64,000 nt of DNA from Dicaeum eximium (GCA_013396995.1 VWZP01007832.1:2238711-2302710); one strand, 5' to 3'; numbered from the stretch's first letter, positions 1 to 14,526 are shown. Program-made: numbers and translations. Notes: generated from the letters alone by a model not told the origin.

Positions 1-3000
1 CTGTTTAGGAAGTTTGGGTTTTCTTCATGTGAGAGAAAACCCATCTCAAAAGTGCTTAAGGAAAAGATGTTATCTTGCCTTTTTTTGCCAGCTTGGGCGC
101 TGGTTAGCAAAGTGAGCATGAATATATTCATCTGGTACATAGGAGTTGGGTTTTGATCAATAAGGAATTTGTGAAGCTGCTAAATCAAGAAGGAGCTGAA
201 TATGCCTTACATGTTAATGTGCTCATTAAATTTCACTATTCCATTATTTAAATATTTTACTCTGTATTTATATTATTTGCCTTTTTCTAGGACTCTTGTC
301 TTATTTTTTTTTTATAATATCCTTTAGGTCAGCTTTTGTTTTAGTGCAAGAAATCTGAAAATACAAACCTGACAAATAGCGTAAATATTCTTTGTACATT
401 CTTGTGCAGAGTGTAAAATAAACATACTGGTTAGTTGAGCCTTGATGATGATTTATGGTTTAAGTCCAAACTCAAAATTTCAAAATGGAAAGGTAGATTT
501 ACCTATCTTATTTGGATAAGGTTTGGGGAAGTATTTTTTCCCCCACTGGAAACTTCAACTGACTCAAAAGGAACCTTAACAGGCTATGTGAAAGTGAAGT
601 CAAGTCTCCAAAACCATAATGATTTCAAGAATGTGTACTCAGAACTTGTATTTTGCACTTAAAATTACCCTGAAAAATTGTGAGCATTCTGTTGTCCCTT
701 CAATCCAAGGAAAACAGTTGAAAAGAGAATGTTATGATTCAATTGATGGCATGTTATAAAGTGTTTGTATCATTTGAGATCAATACCTTATGCTTTGAAG
801 TTTACCAAGAATTTGGAATGTCAGATGTTTCTCTGGTTTAATACCTTGTTTTGATGAGCATTTCCTTCAGTATTTCTGAAAGTAACAGCAGTAGGCTTCC
901 TGTGCTTTGGGTTGTAGGCCCATGTGATGACTGTGTTTTTGCCTCGCCTGTCAAAAGCCTCTGTTCATGAAAACTGAACTAAGTAGTGAGACATGGAATT
1001 CCTCGCTCTGCTGCCGTGAGCCATCGGCAGAATCCAGCAAATGGTCAGTGGGGGTTATATGCTAGCATGAGGTGGAATATGGGATCAAAAATCTGAATTC
1101 ATGGCCTGATTTTTGATTACAGTATGTGCTTGGTGTTTATTTCAAATAAGTGAAAGAGGCATTTTCCCAAGCATGTTGGGGAGTTTGCTGTTAGCACAGG
1201 GCTTTGGAAGTGTGACAGACTAACACTGACTTTTGGATGCTTGTTTATATTTTCCTGTCTGTACTGCTGCCTGGTAGTGTTTTTTAGTAACTTACTTCCT
1301 GTATAGATAATTTATATTTCAAACCCAAGTTTCTTCATGCACATGAGAATTAAAAATCTCAGACCAACACTTGTCTATTTAACTTTTGCCTCTTGTATAA
1401 TCTGCAAAGGTTTTTGGTGGGTTTTTTTCTTATGGAGGATGTGTGAAGTGTTCAAAGTTATTCCAACCTTATCACCTGTGACATGTATTTTAGACAGCTG
1501 CAGGAGTTCAGGCAGTTGCATCTAATATAGATGCTATATACAGCAAGAACCCACACAGTGCCTTATTCTCAAATACCTGAGAAAACAGTTGGAAGACTTC
1601 ATTCTTCCAGCATTATCTGGTGGTGATCCTTCTAGAGGTGACTTGGCAGTGTTAGGGTGTTGCTACATCAGCTGTTAGGTTATGGTGAGTCAGTTCCTGA
1701 AGCAGGCTAAGAAACTTCGTGTTGCTTGACAGGTAACTTCAGCACCCATGTCTGACACACAGGTAACAGGACCAAGAGATGTGTGTTAACAAGTGTAAAA
1801 AGCTTAATGTGAAAAACAGGGTCAGCTCTCAAAGGTGCAGAAATTTAATATTTGGGCTGCTTATTAAGCTAGTAGAGAAAGCCGGCATCATTTTTGTCTG
1901 ATACTGAATGGTGCATTGCTGAGATTTGTCTTGCACACTTTATAGCTTAAAATATTGCAAGCAGCTCTTATCAGGTATTAAGGTCTGTAGAGGACTATCC
2001 AACTATGGGATTGTTCCTGTGGCACTTTGCTGGCTGATGTAAACATTCAGATGTTGCCAAGCCTTATTAAAAAGGTTACAGAATACAAGAACCATGTTTT
2101 TAGTGTGATGGCCAGCTGGCCATTGAAACATACTGATTTGTTAGTTGCTATTGGATAAGGCTTTTCTTTCTATGTGTAAACAGAATTGTTACCTGGGCAA
2201 ACAGAAGTCATTTGTACTCAAAATATTTTTATCTGACTAAGCATCTACCTCTGACTCACAGTTCTGTTTGGTTATGAGCTCATGCACTTCACATTCTTTT
2301 AGACAAGACCAAAATTCAAAATCTTATTAATAGACTGATGCTATTCAAAACATGAAGCATGACTTGTTTCAAGCTTCAAGTTCTAGTCTCACTAGCTTTC
2401 ATCTTTGGCAGGATAGTGCTTTTACAAAAGGCTTTGTGCTGCTCAGTGGAAAATCGAGGGAGTGTTAGTTCATTATGAATGTATGTGCATGCCACCCAGA
2501 AACCTGAATCTTTTTATGTGTTTTTGAAAGCAGTTCATCCTTCTTCCTCAGAGTGAGTTCTGTAATGTGGATCTGCTTTAGGCGTGGCTTTAGTGCCCTC
2601 TTGTGGTACCAATCCTCTCTGCCACATGAAATCAGAACTCCTGATTTATTCTATTTCCCCTTAAAATAAAAAAACGCAGGAAAGGTGCTTCAGCTTATGT
2701 GTGTATGGATTTCCCTTGATCCCTCAGCACTTAGGTTCTTATGAGTTAAAGTAAGTTAGTGTTAATAAGCTTATACCTTTAAGCAAATTGACCTGAAGGG
2801 GAGAGGTTGACCTGAAAGGAGAATCTCTGCTTGAAACTCTAATAGTAAGCTTATGACAGATTATATAACTTCCTTAAATCAACATCCCAGTTTAAGCCTG
2901 TGACACTAGTTTGACAGCTGCAATCACCTCTAGTCCCTTTAGTGATTTGAGATATACAAACATTATGCAGAAGTATCATGTAATTTTCTTTACAATAGTG

Positions 3001-6000
3001 TGTTAAGACACAGGGGTGTGAAATAGTTTGTGTTTTTAAGTGCACCTTTCCCTTAACTCAGTCATTCCCTACCAGTTATGACTGACTTGATAGTCCCAGC
3101 AACAGACAGCTAAATTTTTGTTCTGTTTCCTATAGAATGAGGTCCTTTTAGATATTTTTATTGTAAAAGTAGCTTCCTCTGTCTCAAGCTGCTGTATCTT
3201 GTTCGTCCAAGGAATGCTTATCACTTACAGTGTTTATGGCGTTACATTAATGTTAACGGAATAAACATCCCTTAAGATGTTTACTCTTGGAACGAAGGAT
3301 ATTGAGCTTAGCTCAGAATTTGTGTTTTAGTTGAAGCAAAAGGCCAGAACCTATACCAGTTATATGGGATTCTGAACTGAACACTTCTGTATATTTAAAA
3401 TTCAGCTTTTTCCCACCTTGGTTTGCATATTAGAAGGCAAAATTCATGAGTGCTTCTGAATCTTATTGAGAATACTGCATATATTAGTACTCTTATTTAT
3501 TTTAGAGTTTGTGAAAGGGGTGGGATCTGTGACCATTTGTTTCTCTGTTGCTTTTACTCTCTCTCTTGCCTTTGGTAAAATTGTGTATGAACAGAAGAGT
3601 CAGCACCAGTAGGTTTTTTAAACAACAAGCAGAGTTCTGTGAAGCACATGAGCAGCTTGTCAGAGCTCTCAAATGCATCATGGCAATAATTTGCCTTGGT
3701 CATTTAGCAATAGCAGAGAGAAAGTGGGTTCTGTGTGATACAGTGGCAGTTCTAAGATCATTGTTATCCTTTGAATTTAAATACTCAGTTGCTCATCAGT
3801 GCCCTGTACATGCACAGGAGGGCACCCATGTGCCTGTTGTTCACCCTGCAAGTTCCACCTGGAATCTGAAAATCAAGCTGGATTCTTTCTCACTATGGCA
3901 GCCAAGCATCTCTGGCACTGAAGATCATACAGTGACCATCCATCTGAAAGATCTGGTGGGTGCCACACAAGTGGACTCTAGGTCACTGTGTTTGGGCTCT
4001 TTAGTGCTAAAGGAGTAAGAGGAGGTTAAATTGTACTTGTGTAGAGTGAAAACATCTTGCAGAATACAGGCAGGTGGGAGATACGGAGAATGACGCCTGC
4101 TTTTTGTCCTGGTGGAAGCCAACATCCCTGGGGAATGAGGGTGTCAGGAAATTTCAGATGTGCTTCTGAGTGGAAGATCTTGGAGAAATCCATGTGAGAA
4201 TGTGCTCTGTGGGAATAATATAACCCAATTATTTTGGGTTTGTGCTACTCTTTTTGCACCACTAGCCCAGTAAGGGAAGAAGCAGTTCCCCCAGTCCACT
4301 TTTGCTGCAGTAATCCTAGAATATTAGTGATGTGATCTTGAATATAGTTGACCAGATGCAGGCTTCTTGGTACTTTTCAGTCCTTGGAGCCTGATTTATA
4401 AATCATACTTTTCCCTGAAAAGTCTTCATTTAGTGTCTCTTGAGTGGCTGAAGGATGTTGAAGGTGAATGACTTTGCCCTAATACTGCTGTGCCAAGCTC
4501 ACTTTGAAACCTGTCTTTCCTTTCTATGTATTTTTCTTGCCAAAACTATATCAAAGATGTATAGATAGAGATCCTTAAATTGAAAAATGAAAGAATATGG
4601 TACTACGTTAAACATGGCATTTTTAGCTACACCAGTATCCCAAGGCTGTGCACACATTGCTTATGCACATTGCTTCCAACCTGCTGCTTGCTGGAAAGCC
4701 ATTGAGAATCTTAAAGGTTTCTGTAAACAATGAAGGATTCCTTAAGTATATATCTGTTGCTCAAATGTCATTCTCTTTTGCATGCATTAAATATGCTAAT
4801 GAGAGAGTTTGTTCTGCAGTTTCTTTCCCCATGCAAGGTATGCCTTGCTATCCTACACACATGGCTGCTTATTTCCAGCATGGCAGTATACCTGACAGCT
4901 TCTCCCAACACTCATCAGTCTCACTTGCATCATGCTCTGTTAAGAATGGTATACCTGCAATATTTAGTGTTTTGTATCCATTCTGTCTTTTTCCCAAGAT
5001 CAGAAGGCTATTGGCTAGCAGAGGAGAGAGGAGAAAATCATGGCCTCAGCTGCTGGAGTAACTGAGGAAATGAGAATTGCACTGTGGAAGGGAACTGTAG
5101 GAGAATTCAGCAAGAGTTTACTGATGCAAAACCATTCAGTATGAAGAAAAAGCAGTACAGTATTAAACTAAATATAATATGACATTTCCCATTTTTATCT
5201 GCCTCTACAGTGCAAAAGATTCTCCTTTATATGTTACCTGGATCTTTCCTTTGCTTGAGCAATAGCTCTATGTTCATGTAGGAGGAGGAGAAATGTCAGG
5301 CATTGCTCAAAGGGAAAAGATTCTCTCTCCAACTAAATTTTCAAAAGTTGATACTGTCAGTTACAGTTGTATTAACATTTCTGTGCAGTGTGTGTGGTGC
5401 TTTTCTGTGACAAGAATGTAGAGAAAATGAGAAATTTGTGACTGTGTCTTCCACTCAGTTTGAGAGTCTGTCTGTGCCAGTGGCAGTTATATGTAACTGA
5501 ACGTTAATTGGATGCACCACCTAGAGCTGGACTTATTTAAGAAGTTCCAGCAACTGAACAATAGGTTCAACAGCCTCTTTAGGAGAAACAGTAATTCCCC
5601 AGCTACATCTGCAGGGAGATTGTGTAGTTTCACAAATATGTTTATAGTTGAGCTGTACACACTGAATTAGTGAGTTGGTTAAAGCATGTTTGGAAGAGAA
5701 AAGAACCACATATGGGAAAGTGACAGTTGTGTAGTTTAGTGTCATTAGCAGCTGGCCAGACCTTGAAGGCTGTATTCACTTGGCCTAAATCTGAGAATCT
5801 GTGAAGTGGTGATGTGTGGCCTCAGCCTGTAATGAGTCATGTGGAGGTTGTCTCGAAGCAGCATGCAATGCCATGTGCTCAGATTAAAATGAGCACTGCA
5901 CGCTGAGCCACAGAGTGCCAGGCACTTAACTACCCCTGATATGTCTGCTTTATTGATTTGTTTTTTCCTTTTAAGGGTGGTTGCCTGGTTCATGTGAGTT

Positions 6001-9000
6001 TGTGTTGCGCTCTGACTGTCCTCAAAGCTTTAAATCTATCATCTGTTCTGGCTACTGGAGACTGAAACTAGGGCAGTTCAGCATTTCCCTAGAGGAAGAG
6101 ATTGAAACTTCTTGAATGTAACCATTTTGGGGAGAAGGGACATTCTTCCAAAAATTTTGAGTCTTTCTGCAGTAACTATTCTATGGCTTTGTACTGTTCT
6201 GGATGTGTGAGGAGAGTTTTTCTTGTTGAATACTGATCTAGAGTGGTTGGCCATATTCTTGTCAAATATAACCTTCTGCAGGTATTCCTTACTTAATAAA
6301 AGGCTTACCTTGATCATCACAACCATCAACGCCAGGATTTCTTTTTTCTTATTTACAGCAACAGTTTTGCTTTTTAATGGATTTGTGTAGAATGTGCCAG
6401 GCAAACTGCCAAGCACTTAAAAGTTCTCTTAGATTAGTAGGAACTGGTCAGGTAGGTCTGTCAACACTGGTAAGCTGTTTGTGTCAGTACCTCTGCTTTG
6501 ATGTCCAGTTAGGAGGAGCAGTTACATGGATATCTATTCCAAACAAGTGTATAAATTGTCATGGATCAAATCTGACTATGAATCTGTTCTTGCTGAGCAG
6601 TATAACCTAGTGAAGAGATAAACATAAATACAGCCTATCAAAATAGTTTCTCGAAATAAAAAAATATGTAATCAGGTCGCTGTGGCATATTGTTTAAATT
6701 CCAGTATATGGTGCAAACCTTACAGACAAAGTGGTTATCAAGACACACACAAAAGGCTTTTCCTTGGCTTTGGAGTTTCAACCCTGTGCATTCAGACAAG
6801 TGGGAAGCTAACAGTAACCCATAGTGGAGTTGCTAAGTTGTAGAGTTTAACTATATTATGCTATTTCTCAGTAGTAGGTTACTGTTGTACTTTAAGTCCT
6901 TTTTAGACTTGAGTTCATAGATGCTTAGGATCTAACAGGATCTACACAGCAAGTGATGTTTAGTGTAACAAGATACATGAAAAAGAGGAAAGATTAGGAA
7001 GCTCAAAATAAAATGCAGACCGCTGTAGGCTTTGCTTATGCTAGTGATACTTAAACGAAGAATTGTCTTTGGCTTAATCATAAATAGATTTCAGAATTGT
7101 GTTGTGTACAGGGATGTAAATATTAGTAATTTAATATTCACAGCAAGCCTTATATTGGGATCTACTGCAGGTGAGTATTTATTGTTAAGAAATTAATAAG
7201 TAACTATTTTCTATCTACAGTAAAATAATCAGGCCCAGGGAGAAGTCACTGAGGACAACCCTTTGTCTTCAGAACTTCTATGTGCTTATTTCTTTTGGGT
7301 TTTTTTCTCTTTCCCCAAAACAAACAAGCAGAAAAAAATCATTACCCTTGAAGCACAGACTGAAATTTAAACTGGAGGGCTACTTACCTTCCTGCTCTAT
7401 ACAGAGAAACAGACCTCTTTCAGGGTCCTCTGAAAGAGACATTTTCCAGTCTTTTTATTCACTGACAGGATTGGGGGGTTACGTTTAGATGTTTAGGTGT
7501 TTCTGTTTTATGCCCTATTCCTGGCATCATAGAGTAAGTTTCTGCTTCTAGATGTGCATCATGAAAAAAATAAGTTCCTATTTTAGTGGGTGGAGAGTGA
7601 AGGTTTTAGGTAGTCAATCTCTTTGATTTTTCCCCTCCCTGATGCTGGGAGGAAGATTGACATTTTCTACTCTGTTATTGAGTAGCCTGCTGAATTCTTC
7701 AGGGTTGTTTTGCATGGATATCCCTTATTAAGCTGCATTATGTTCTATTTTAAATAGGTTTATCTTTCTCTTTAATTTTTTCCCATATTTTATTTATCAC
7801 TTCTTTCACAAGGAGGATTTTTTGTATCTGTTCATCAGGGACTGGTCTGTTATGCAGTGGTGAGGTATTTCTCTCAATATGATCAAGAAATCTGGTTATG
7901 TATTGTTGGCATTTGTATGTTTTGAAAGGTTTAATCAGAACTGCTGTGATGAGACAAATAGATAACCTTTAAATCTATAGCTAAGCCAATTTAGAGACAG
8001 CTTTTTTGCTACAAATCAGATTTTAAAACTTCCTACGAGTGAGAACAATTTCACTATATAAACCTCCTAACTGGAAAACTGTTTCTGGAATAAATAATCA
8101 AAAAGAACTTCTTTATGCTTCGTTTTGTGTGCTTTGGTCTAAACTTTGATGGCATAAATTATCATCCTATTTTTTGCTATGAATCAAATGAAAGCTTTTT
8201 ATGTAGTGTTTTCTCTGACTATTCCTTTTTGAGCACACCTCTCATCATCTTTGAAGAAGGGCTACTGGCTATCAAAGGGAGGAATTTATGAAAATGTGCT
8301 TTTAAAATACTTCATTTTCCTTTTCATTATTTGTTTTCGATACTTCTCTTTTTCAATCAGCAGTTTGTCCTGTCCTTTGAAAATGTTTATTTTTGTCCTG
8401 AAAGTTCTGGCTTTTCAAAGGAGGATTTATAATAAAGGAAGAAGCTAAAAATTAACCAATAGTGTTTGTGTGTAGGGAGAAAACACATCAAAAGCGTGGT
8501 TCAGAATTTGGGCACTACACTCCTTATTCTTTTCCAGTACCCATATGCATACTTAACTTCATCAGAGTGGGAACTTACTGCAATCTGTCTTTTGTTATCC
8601 AGAATAGAGTTTATGATGATATGTGGGTAGTAGATACATCTTTTTAGTGGTTTATCCATTGTGTCACAAGTGTAAAAGGCACTGGAGGTCCACTGGTGTT
8701 ACTGTTCTGGAACTGAGTCGTGCATGGCTGACATCAGCAGTGATACTGTTGGGTTCAGAGAGAGCAAGACTGGCCCCTGCTGGGGCTGGTTGCTTTTCAA
8801 GTCATCAACAAGGCTGTGAAGGGTTTTATGCTTCTGCAGATGTGGGTTGCCCATCTGCTGTGTATCCTTCCTGGGTCCTGTAGTGCACAGTGAATATGTG
8901 GCAGACCTGGTTTAGTTCTCTTGAACTAAATACAGACCTAGCAAACATTCACGGGTCAGTACTGCACAGCCAGCTAATTCTAATTAAAACTTCTTGTTTT

Positions 9001-12000
9001 CTCCTCCTTTTACTTACCTGCTTTATCATTTGGTAATCATTTTTCACTAAAAATTAACTGGATATTCTTTTAGTTCTATTTTTTTGTGCTTGTGTGTGTG
9101 GAAAGCAACAAATTGCGTTGGTATTGCTTTTGGAGTTTCATTGCAGCGCTGTTGTACAGTTCAGCAGTTATGGCCTGTGATCTTTCTTTAACATTTTTGA
9201 TGGCAATCTCGTTCAGTCCTAAGTGTTCTGCAGTTTCTGCTTTCAGAGCTCAACCATGGGATTCATTTTGACGTATAAATATTTATTTTTTTTTCATTAA
9301 AACAGTAAGAAAAAGATTGCATTAATTTTAGAGCAAAATCTAAATAGAACTATGTTAATTTATGATTAAGGTGAACGGAGCAGCAATAGCTGCTAAAGAT
9401 AGGTCTCTTCTGTAGTTATTGCTCATCCTATTGCTTTTAAAATTCGTGTCAAAATAAGTGGCTTGGATTTTTTTCCCTTAGCAAATGCTTTGCAATCAAA
9501 TATATGTTCATATGTGATTGGAGTAACATGGTTGCTGTTGATGTCTCTGAAGATCTTTAGGAAATTACCATGTTCACCTTGAAAGATCAAGATAATTAGA
9601 GTATGCAGTGTGTTAATCACCAGTGTTAACGTTGCCATGAAAGTCCAAGTTCATGTTTTTATGTTGTCTCGAGGATGGTCTCCCAAACAGCACTTCCCTG
9701 TGACACTGCCTGGCTTGTTAATGTCAGATGGCAACACAGTCACTGTGGTGCAGAAAGTAAGACAGTTCTTAAGGTGCTCATTTAGCCCAAATGTTGATGA
9801 CTGAGATCCCAGTAGTTATAGATGCACAAAAGCTTCTGGTAGGTGAATTCTCTCATTCTAGATTATTTTTGTATACCTTGGGAAATTATATTGCCTGTGA
9901 CACGAAGCACTGAACAAGACTGGTTCTATAAAAGTGATGGGTGACAATGTGCTGGGTTTCAGTTCAGTTTCTGTAGTGAATATATTTTAGCCTAATTGTA
10001 AATACACGTCGCTCAAGTAGTGAGCACACCCAAATTTTTCACGTGACCTCTGAGCAGCATCGTTGCCCATTGTCATCTGTAAAGTAGTAATGCACCACCC
10101 CCTTTTACTTATGTGTCTGCATCTGTATAAGCAGTGACTATCAAAAGGAAAGAGAAGACTCTTTATTGATGCACTGCTGCTGAGATGTCTATAGATGAGA
10201 CTGTTCATCTGCATGCAGGGATTGAAACTTATTTCCATTGAGCTCAGTGATATGTCATTCCTGCTGTAAAAAGAAAAAAAAAGACCTATCTTTACTGAAT
10301 TTCACTGTGGGGAATACTAGTTTTAAGCATTCATGAAAAATAAGTATGGAGTTAATAACTCGTGTTAGCAGCTTGGTTTCAGTTTGTTCTCTACTCTGAC
10401 AATTCAGGTATTAGGCTGACGTACATCTGTATTAAGTACAGTTCTCTCTTGGCTGTGTTTACCCATGAAGAGGCAAATCATTTAAGTGACACATATCTCC
10501 AGATAACGTGCATTTTGCCTAACCTAATGCAAGTCACTGACTACAGCAACCAATCCTTGACTCTTGTAATAATTCAGGAGATAATGCAGTTCTGTTTATT
10601 CCAAATAGTGGGGGAAAAAATCAGTACCTAAATTTAAAATTACTTGACTTTTAGTTCTGAGGTATTATTCTGCCATTGTAATTTCTAAATATGTACAAAA
10701 AAAAACTAGTCTGTATAACATTAGAAGTTAAGACCCTATAATTGTCATAAACCCAGAATGTTGGAACATAGACTATTTGTGTCATTTGCATCACTTAAAT
10801 AAAGGCCCAGACACTTGTTTGTATCATCACTATGATTTTTCTCTCACTGTCTGGAATTTAGTAACCAGGTCTCATAATACATAAGGTAAGGCAGACTCTG
10901 ATCCACTTCCCTCTGAGCTTTCTTAACTCCACAGAATCAATAGGAAGAGTGACAACAGCTGCTCTCAGAAAAGTGATCCTTCTCTAGTAGATTTTCGAGA
11001 TGGAGTAAGCTGAATTTACCAAGTAGGATGTAGAAATTTTAGACTTCCAAGTTTTGTAATATCACTGTGTCAGGACTTTACACCTAAAACTCACATGTGC
11101 AGATTTAGACAGCCAGAATATATGTGAAATATAAATAATAAATAGCTGAGCATTTGTAGGTCAGTGGTCACTTTTGTCTTTCACATACAAAAGGTGCTGC
11201 AAGCATTGCAGTGGTACAGCCAAAGTTCTACAGACAGAGAATGTGCCTGGGGTTTGGGGCTGTGTTGTTCCCTTGCTGGGTCTCACACTCTTCCCCACTT
11301 CCTGGTGGGTTTCAGGCGTCTGGCTGACAGAAGCTGTGAAGTTCTGATTTGCAGTGTTTCAGTACCACCAGCTTCATGGTTCACTCTCTAGAGATCTTCA
11401 ACTTGCATTGGTTTTTCAACTAGCATTTTTGTCTCCAGCAATATCAGACAAATGAAAGCAGCAATTTGAAAAAATTAGGTCACTCAGGTTTCTATATATA
11501 GCAGCCCTCAGATCCCAAGAAAGCCAGCATAGTCATCTAGTCTGTTTTTAGCTGTCAGTGTTTGTAAATTAATATTAACATAGTTGGTGTTAAGTAGAAT
11601 TTTAAGTGCTGTCATTTTTTTTCCTTCTGCTTGCGCTTTCCAGCTTTTTTAATTCTTTTTGGCATTTTTATTTCAATTAAAAATAGTTGTCTGGGTTTGA
11701 GCCCTCTGCTTCTTAATGCTAATGATGAGTGGATCTTCAGCAAAGGGAATTGTGGCCATCGCATTTCTGAGAAGCACCTGACTTGCATTGAAATCAGGCT
11801 GGGTTGATGTCAGGTGGGGGCAGCTGAAGTGTTCTGTGTGCACCATTTCTCATAACTAAACCTGAGGCCCTCCATATATTGAAGTGATTGTGTTATCTTT
11901 TTCTCTTTTTTTTCTTGTTCCTTTTTTTTTGAAACCAATTCGTTTTTTATTGGCAGAATGGGAGAGGTGGGCACAGGATTGAAGAAAGAATCAATGACTG

Positions 12001-13746
12001 ATTGAGTAGGAAAGGCTGAGTATAACTGTATGGTAGAGATTAGAAGAGTTTATGAAGTTAACTATCTCTGGTTTATATGTTTACTCATAACATTGTTTGT
12101 CTTCTTACATACAGCAGAAAAGGTACGGCAAGAAATGGTTTTCCCAAAGGATTTATAAATCTAGTTTAATTTGTTGGATTTTGGTCACTCACACAGAGAA
12201 AATACTGGTCTGTTTCTCCTCCAAAGATCATACCTCAGTGTTCCCAGATGGAGAAGCAGAGAGCTAAAAGCTGTAGTTTCACTTTGCAGAGAAGCAGTGG
12301 AACAGGTTACCTTTACATGAGAGTTAGAACCATCCTCTCATCCCACTGGCCTGATAAAGACGTAAAACCTAGAATTATCCTTTGTAACACAGGATCATTG
12401 TGTGAAGTAGAAAGGGGTCACTGATCTACTTTATTCACATTCTTGTTATTTTATGCTTCTGGTTGAAAAAAAAATGCTTCCCATATGCATGGAGAAATAC
12501 AATTTGCACTCAGAGAAGGTAGAATGCGGAATATACTTCAGAATCTAATGCATTTAATTTTTCTTTTATTCAACTGTGCACTTCTTAATTCATTTGTATA
12601 CTATTTTCACTTACAGGTGATTGAAGTAAAGGAAGGAAGGGTTTTAGAGCAGTAACATGGAATATGAGCAAAAACATTGTTTTAGAGAAGTACATGGAAT
12701 ATGTTTTTCTCAGTGGGTACAGGTTTCCTAAGTGATGAAACAAGTGCCACCAGTCCATGTCTCAGCCCCATAGCTGCACCTTGGCGTTCAGGGCAGTTCC
12801 CAGCCTCTCACACATGTGGAGAATGGTGTCATTGGCTGTATTCCCTAAGCACCTCTGACCCTGGAAAGTAATTAGTATTAGAAAATCGGAGCTCTGTAGT
12901 TAAAATGTACTTACTATCAAAAGTATTGTTACAAAGATGCAGGTGGCCACCCTTTAAAGTGTCTGAGTGCTTAGGTGGTACTGAAGGGTGCTCAGAGTGT
13001 TGCAAGTGTGCTTTTTTGTTTCTGCTTATTACTGACTCTGCCTTTGGATTTTTTCCCATGTTATTCCTGGATCTTTGCATTTGGTGGAATGTACTTGTAT
13101 GGTGTATTGGTGAATGAGCTTGTAACCTGAGCACAAAATTATAAATGTTAAATCTTCAGCTGTATAAACTTCGATTTTTTGCACAGATTAATGCTCTTAG
13201 CTTTTTTTTGTCTTTCTGTTTCACGAGCTAGTCATACCAACATGTTGTCTGTTGCTGGCATAAAGGTCAGTCTGGCATTCCCAGATGAGTCTGCCTTGGC
13301 CCTTTTTCTTTTCCACGTAAGCATGGTGACCACTGTGGTGTTTTAAGTGAAAGTTCATGTGGCAAACACTTCATATGGTGCATTGTCACTAAAACATGTC
13401 TTGGGAGTGTTCCTTGGAGTGAGTACCAGCACACAGTAATATCTTATCTCCTGTGCAACCTTCCTTTAAAAAGTAGCTGATTTTTCTTGCATTACTGATT
13501 CACAGCATACAACTAACAGTTCCCTGTAACTGTTTTACATGATCTCCCTTGTCAGTGAGCAGATCAGTTTTTTAATTACTGAATGAAGTCTTTCATACTT
13601 CTTAGAATTATTCTTTTAATCCATAGATTAAAAACATATAAAATCCACAGAAAACTAGAAAATTATAGCTTCCACAATACAGCTTCTGCACTTGTATCCA
13701 GGAGGAGTTTTCTCTCATTGTATGTAATTAAATTTCTCTCTTTCAG
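1..13746 (+). other. TTC17: TTC17 intron, 3' part (upstream exons outside window)
   Basis: No exon of TTC17 is seen here. The first recognised exon starts at 13747 with a split glycine codon, and the expected preceding sequence (a TPR unit and the stretch just before the Gly-His-Cys-His motif) is not found upstream in the window. The intron is therefore at least 13.7 kb, against 0.3-2.4 kb for the other introns here. The DNA is AT-rich with scattered open frames, the longest 156 codons at 3548-4018. None has paired splice sites of a fitting phase or a recognisable protein. A CTCF-like site is listed separately. I saw no recent mobile element, though old diverged repeats could be missed by eye. 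Confidence 0.85.
2591..2609 (-). promoter_or_regulatory. CTCF-like binding site
   Basis: The + strand reads TAGTGCCCTCTTGTGGTAC, close to the reverse form of the CTCF core (GCCCyCTnGTGG). The motif is therefore in minus orientation inside the long TTC17 intron. The match is to a consensus recalled from memory, and occupancy is unknown. Confidence 0.45.
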
Positions 13747-13917
13747 GCCACTGTCATGAGAAAAATCCAGATGGCAGTTATGGCAAGGAGAAATACTTTG
13801 ATGACCACTATGAGTCAGCTACAGTAGTGACAGAAGGACACTCTGAGGGAGGTACAAAAGATCCAGAACTCCTTACTCAGAGTTCAGCAAGGGGTCCCTC
13901 CTTCTTGAGACTGGAAA
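13747..13917 (+). CDS. TTC17: TTC17 exon (fourth-last block of linker; Gly-His-Cys-His-Glu-Lys start)
   Basis: This is the first TTC17 exon in the window. It follows a pyrimidine-rich acceptor ending TTTCAG and ends at AAA|GTAAGT. The first two bases complete a glycine codon from the previous exon. The open frame then reads HCHEKNPDGSYGKEKYFDDH and continues with an acidic, low-complexity stretch for 56 codons, leaving one base for the next exon (phase 1). The HCHEK start and the KYFD motif agree with the TTC17 segment that follows its middle TPR block. The rest is a fast-evolving linker, so assignment rests on these motifs, the phase match and the neighbouring exons. It is likely disordered. 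No catalytic residues are expected in this scaffold protein. Confidence 0.85.
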
Positions 13918-14275
13918 GTAAGTCAGACTTATAAAATCAGTTCTGGCAAATAAAATGGTTTCTAGATTTTTCAAAAGAACTGTATTTTCCACTGAGAAGC
14001 TGCGTTTTCCCCTCTCTGTCCATAAAGTAACAAGTAACCCATAAACTAGTTTCATTCTCTTCACCATTCTTCTCCAAGCACAACAGGGATGCTTATGTGC
14101 AGTGAGGATGTCTGCATTGACTAGTTCTATCTTTCTGCAGTGTGCAGTGAGTAGTCAGTGATACTTGGGTTATGCAAGTGGAAAAGACAGGTCACAGAAA
14201 AAAGATTCTTTTTGTACAGTTTGTGAAAGCACAGCAAAAATAATTTTTGAAGTTTTTTATGGTATTCCCTCTTAG
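13918..14275 (+). other. TTC17: TTC17 intron (358 bp)
   Basis: A short phase-1 intron with donor GTAAGT and acceptor CCTCTTAG. I see nothing else in it. Confidence 0.85.
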
Positions 14276-14526
14276 ACGCAGTCACTGCAGAAAGCAACGG
14301 TTCAGAAGGAGTGGAGGGTTTAGAAGATGATCAGATGTCTGAAGAGATGCTGGCTTTGGTGGATGAGTTTGAAAATTCATGGCCTCAGGAAGCTTTTGAA
14401 GGAGCACTGGAGGTAAAAGGTCGTCGGATGGACTTGCAGGGAATACGGGTCCTGAAGAAGGGATCTCAGGATGGACTTGCTAGCTCCTGTTTTGGGGACT
14501 GTGGTGATGATGATGAAGCTGAATGG
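14276..14526 (+). CDS. TTC17: TTC17 exon (acidic linker and conserved LDLQGIRVLKKG-type segment)
   Basis: The frame enters by completing an Asn codon split over the intron and covers residues 57-140 of the fragment encoded here. It starts acidic (DDQMSEEMLALVDEFENSW) and passes to the highly conserved RMDLQGIRVLKKGSQDG block, then a cysteine pair in SSCFGDCGDDDEAEW. This block is characteristic of TTC17 across vertebrates. The exon ends in phase 0 at TGG|GTAAGT. TTC17 is a TPR scaffold reported to act in actin polymerisation and ciliogenesis. The role of this central block is not known to me. There is no frame break. The only oddity is a short Asp run (GATGATGAT) that may vary in length. Confidence 0.96.

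Noticed and set aside
3548..4018. 156-codon + strand open frame inside the long intron
   Set aside because: No recognised protein, no splice sites of fitting phase, and composition like the surrounding intron.
6078..6416. 112-codon minus-strand open frame
   Set aside because: AT-rich intronic sequence, no family resemblance and no promoter or splice support.
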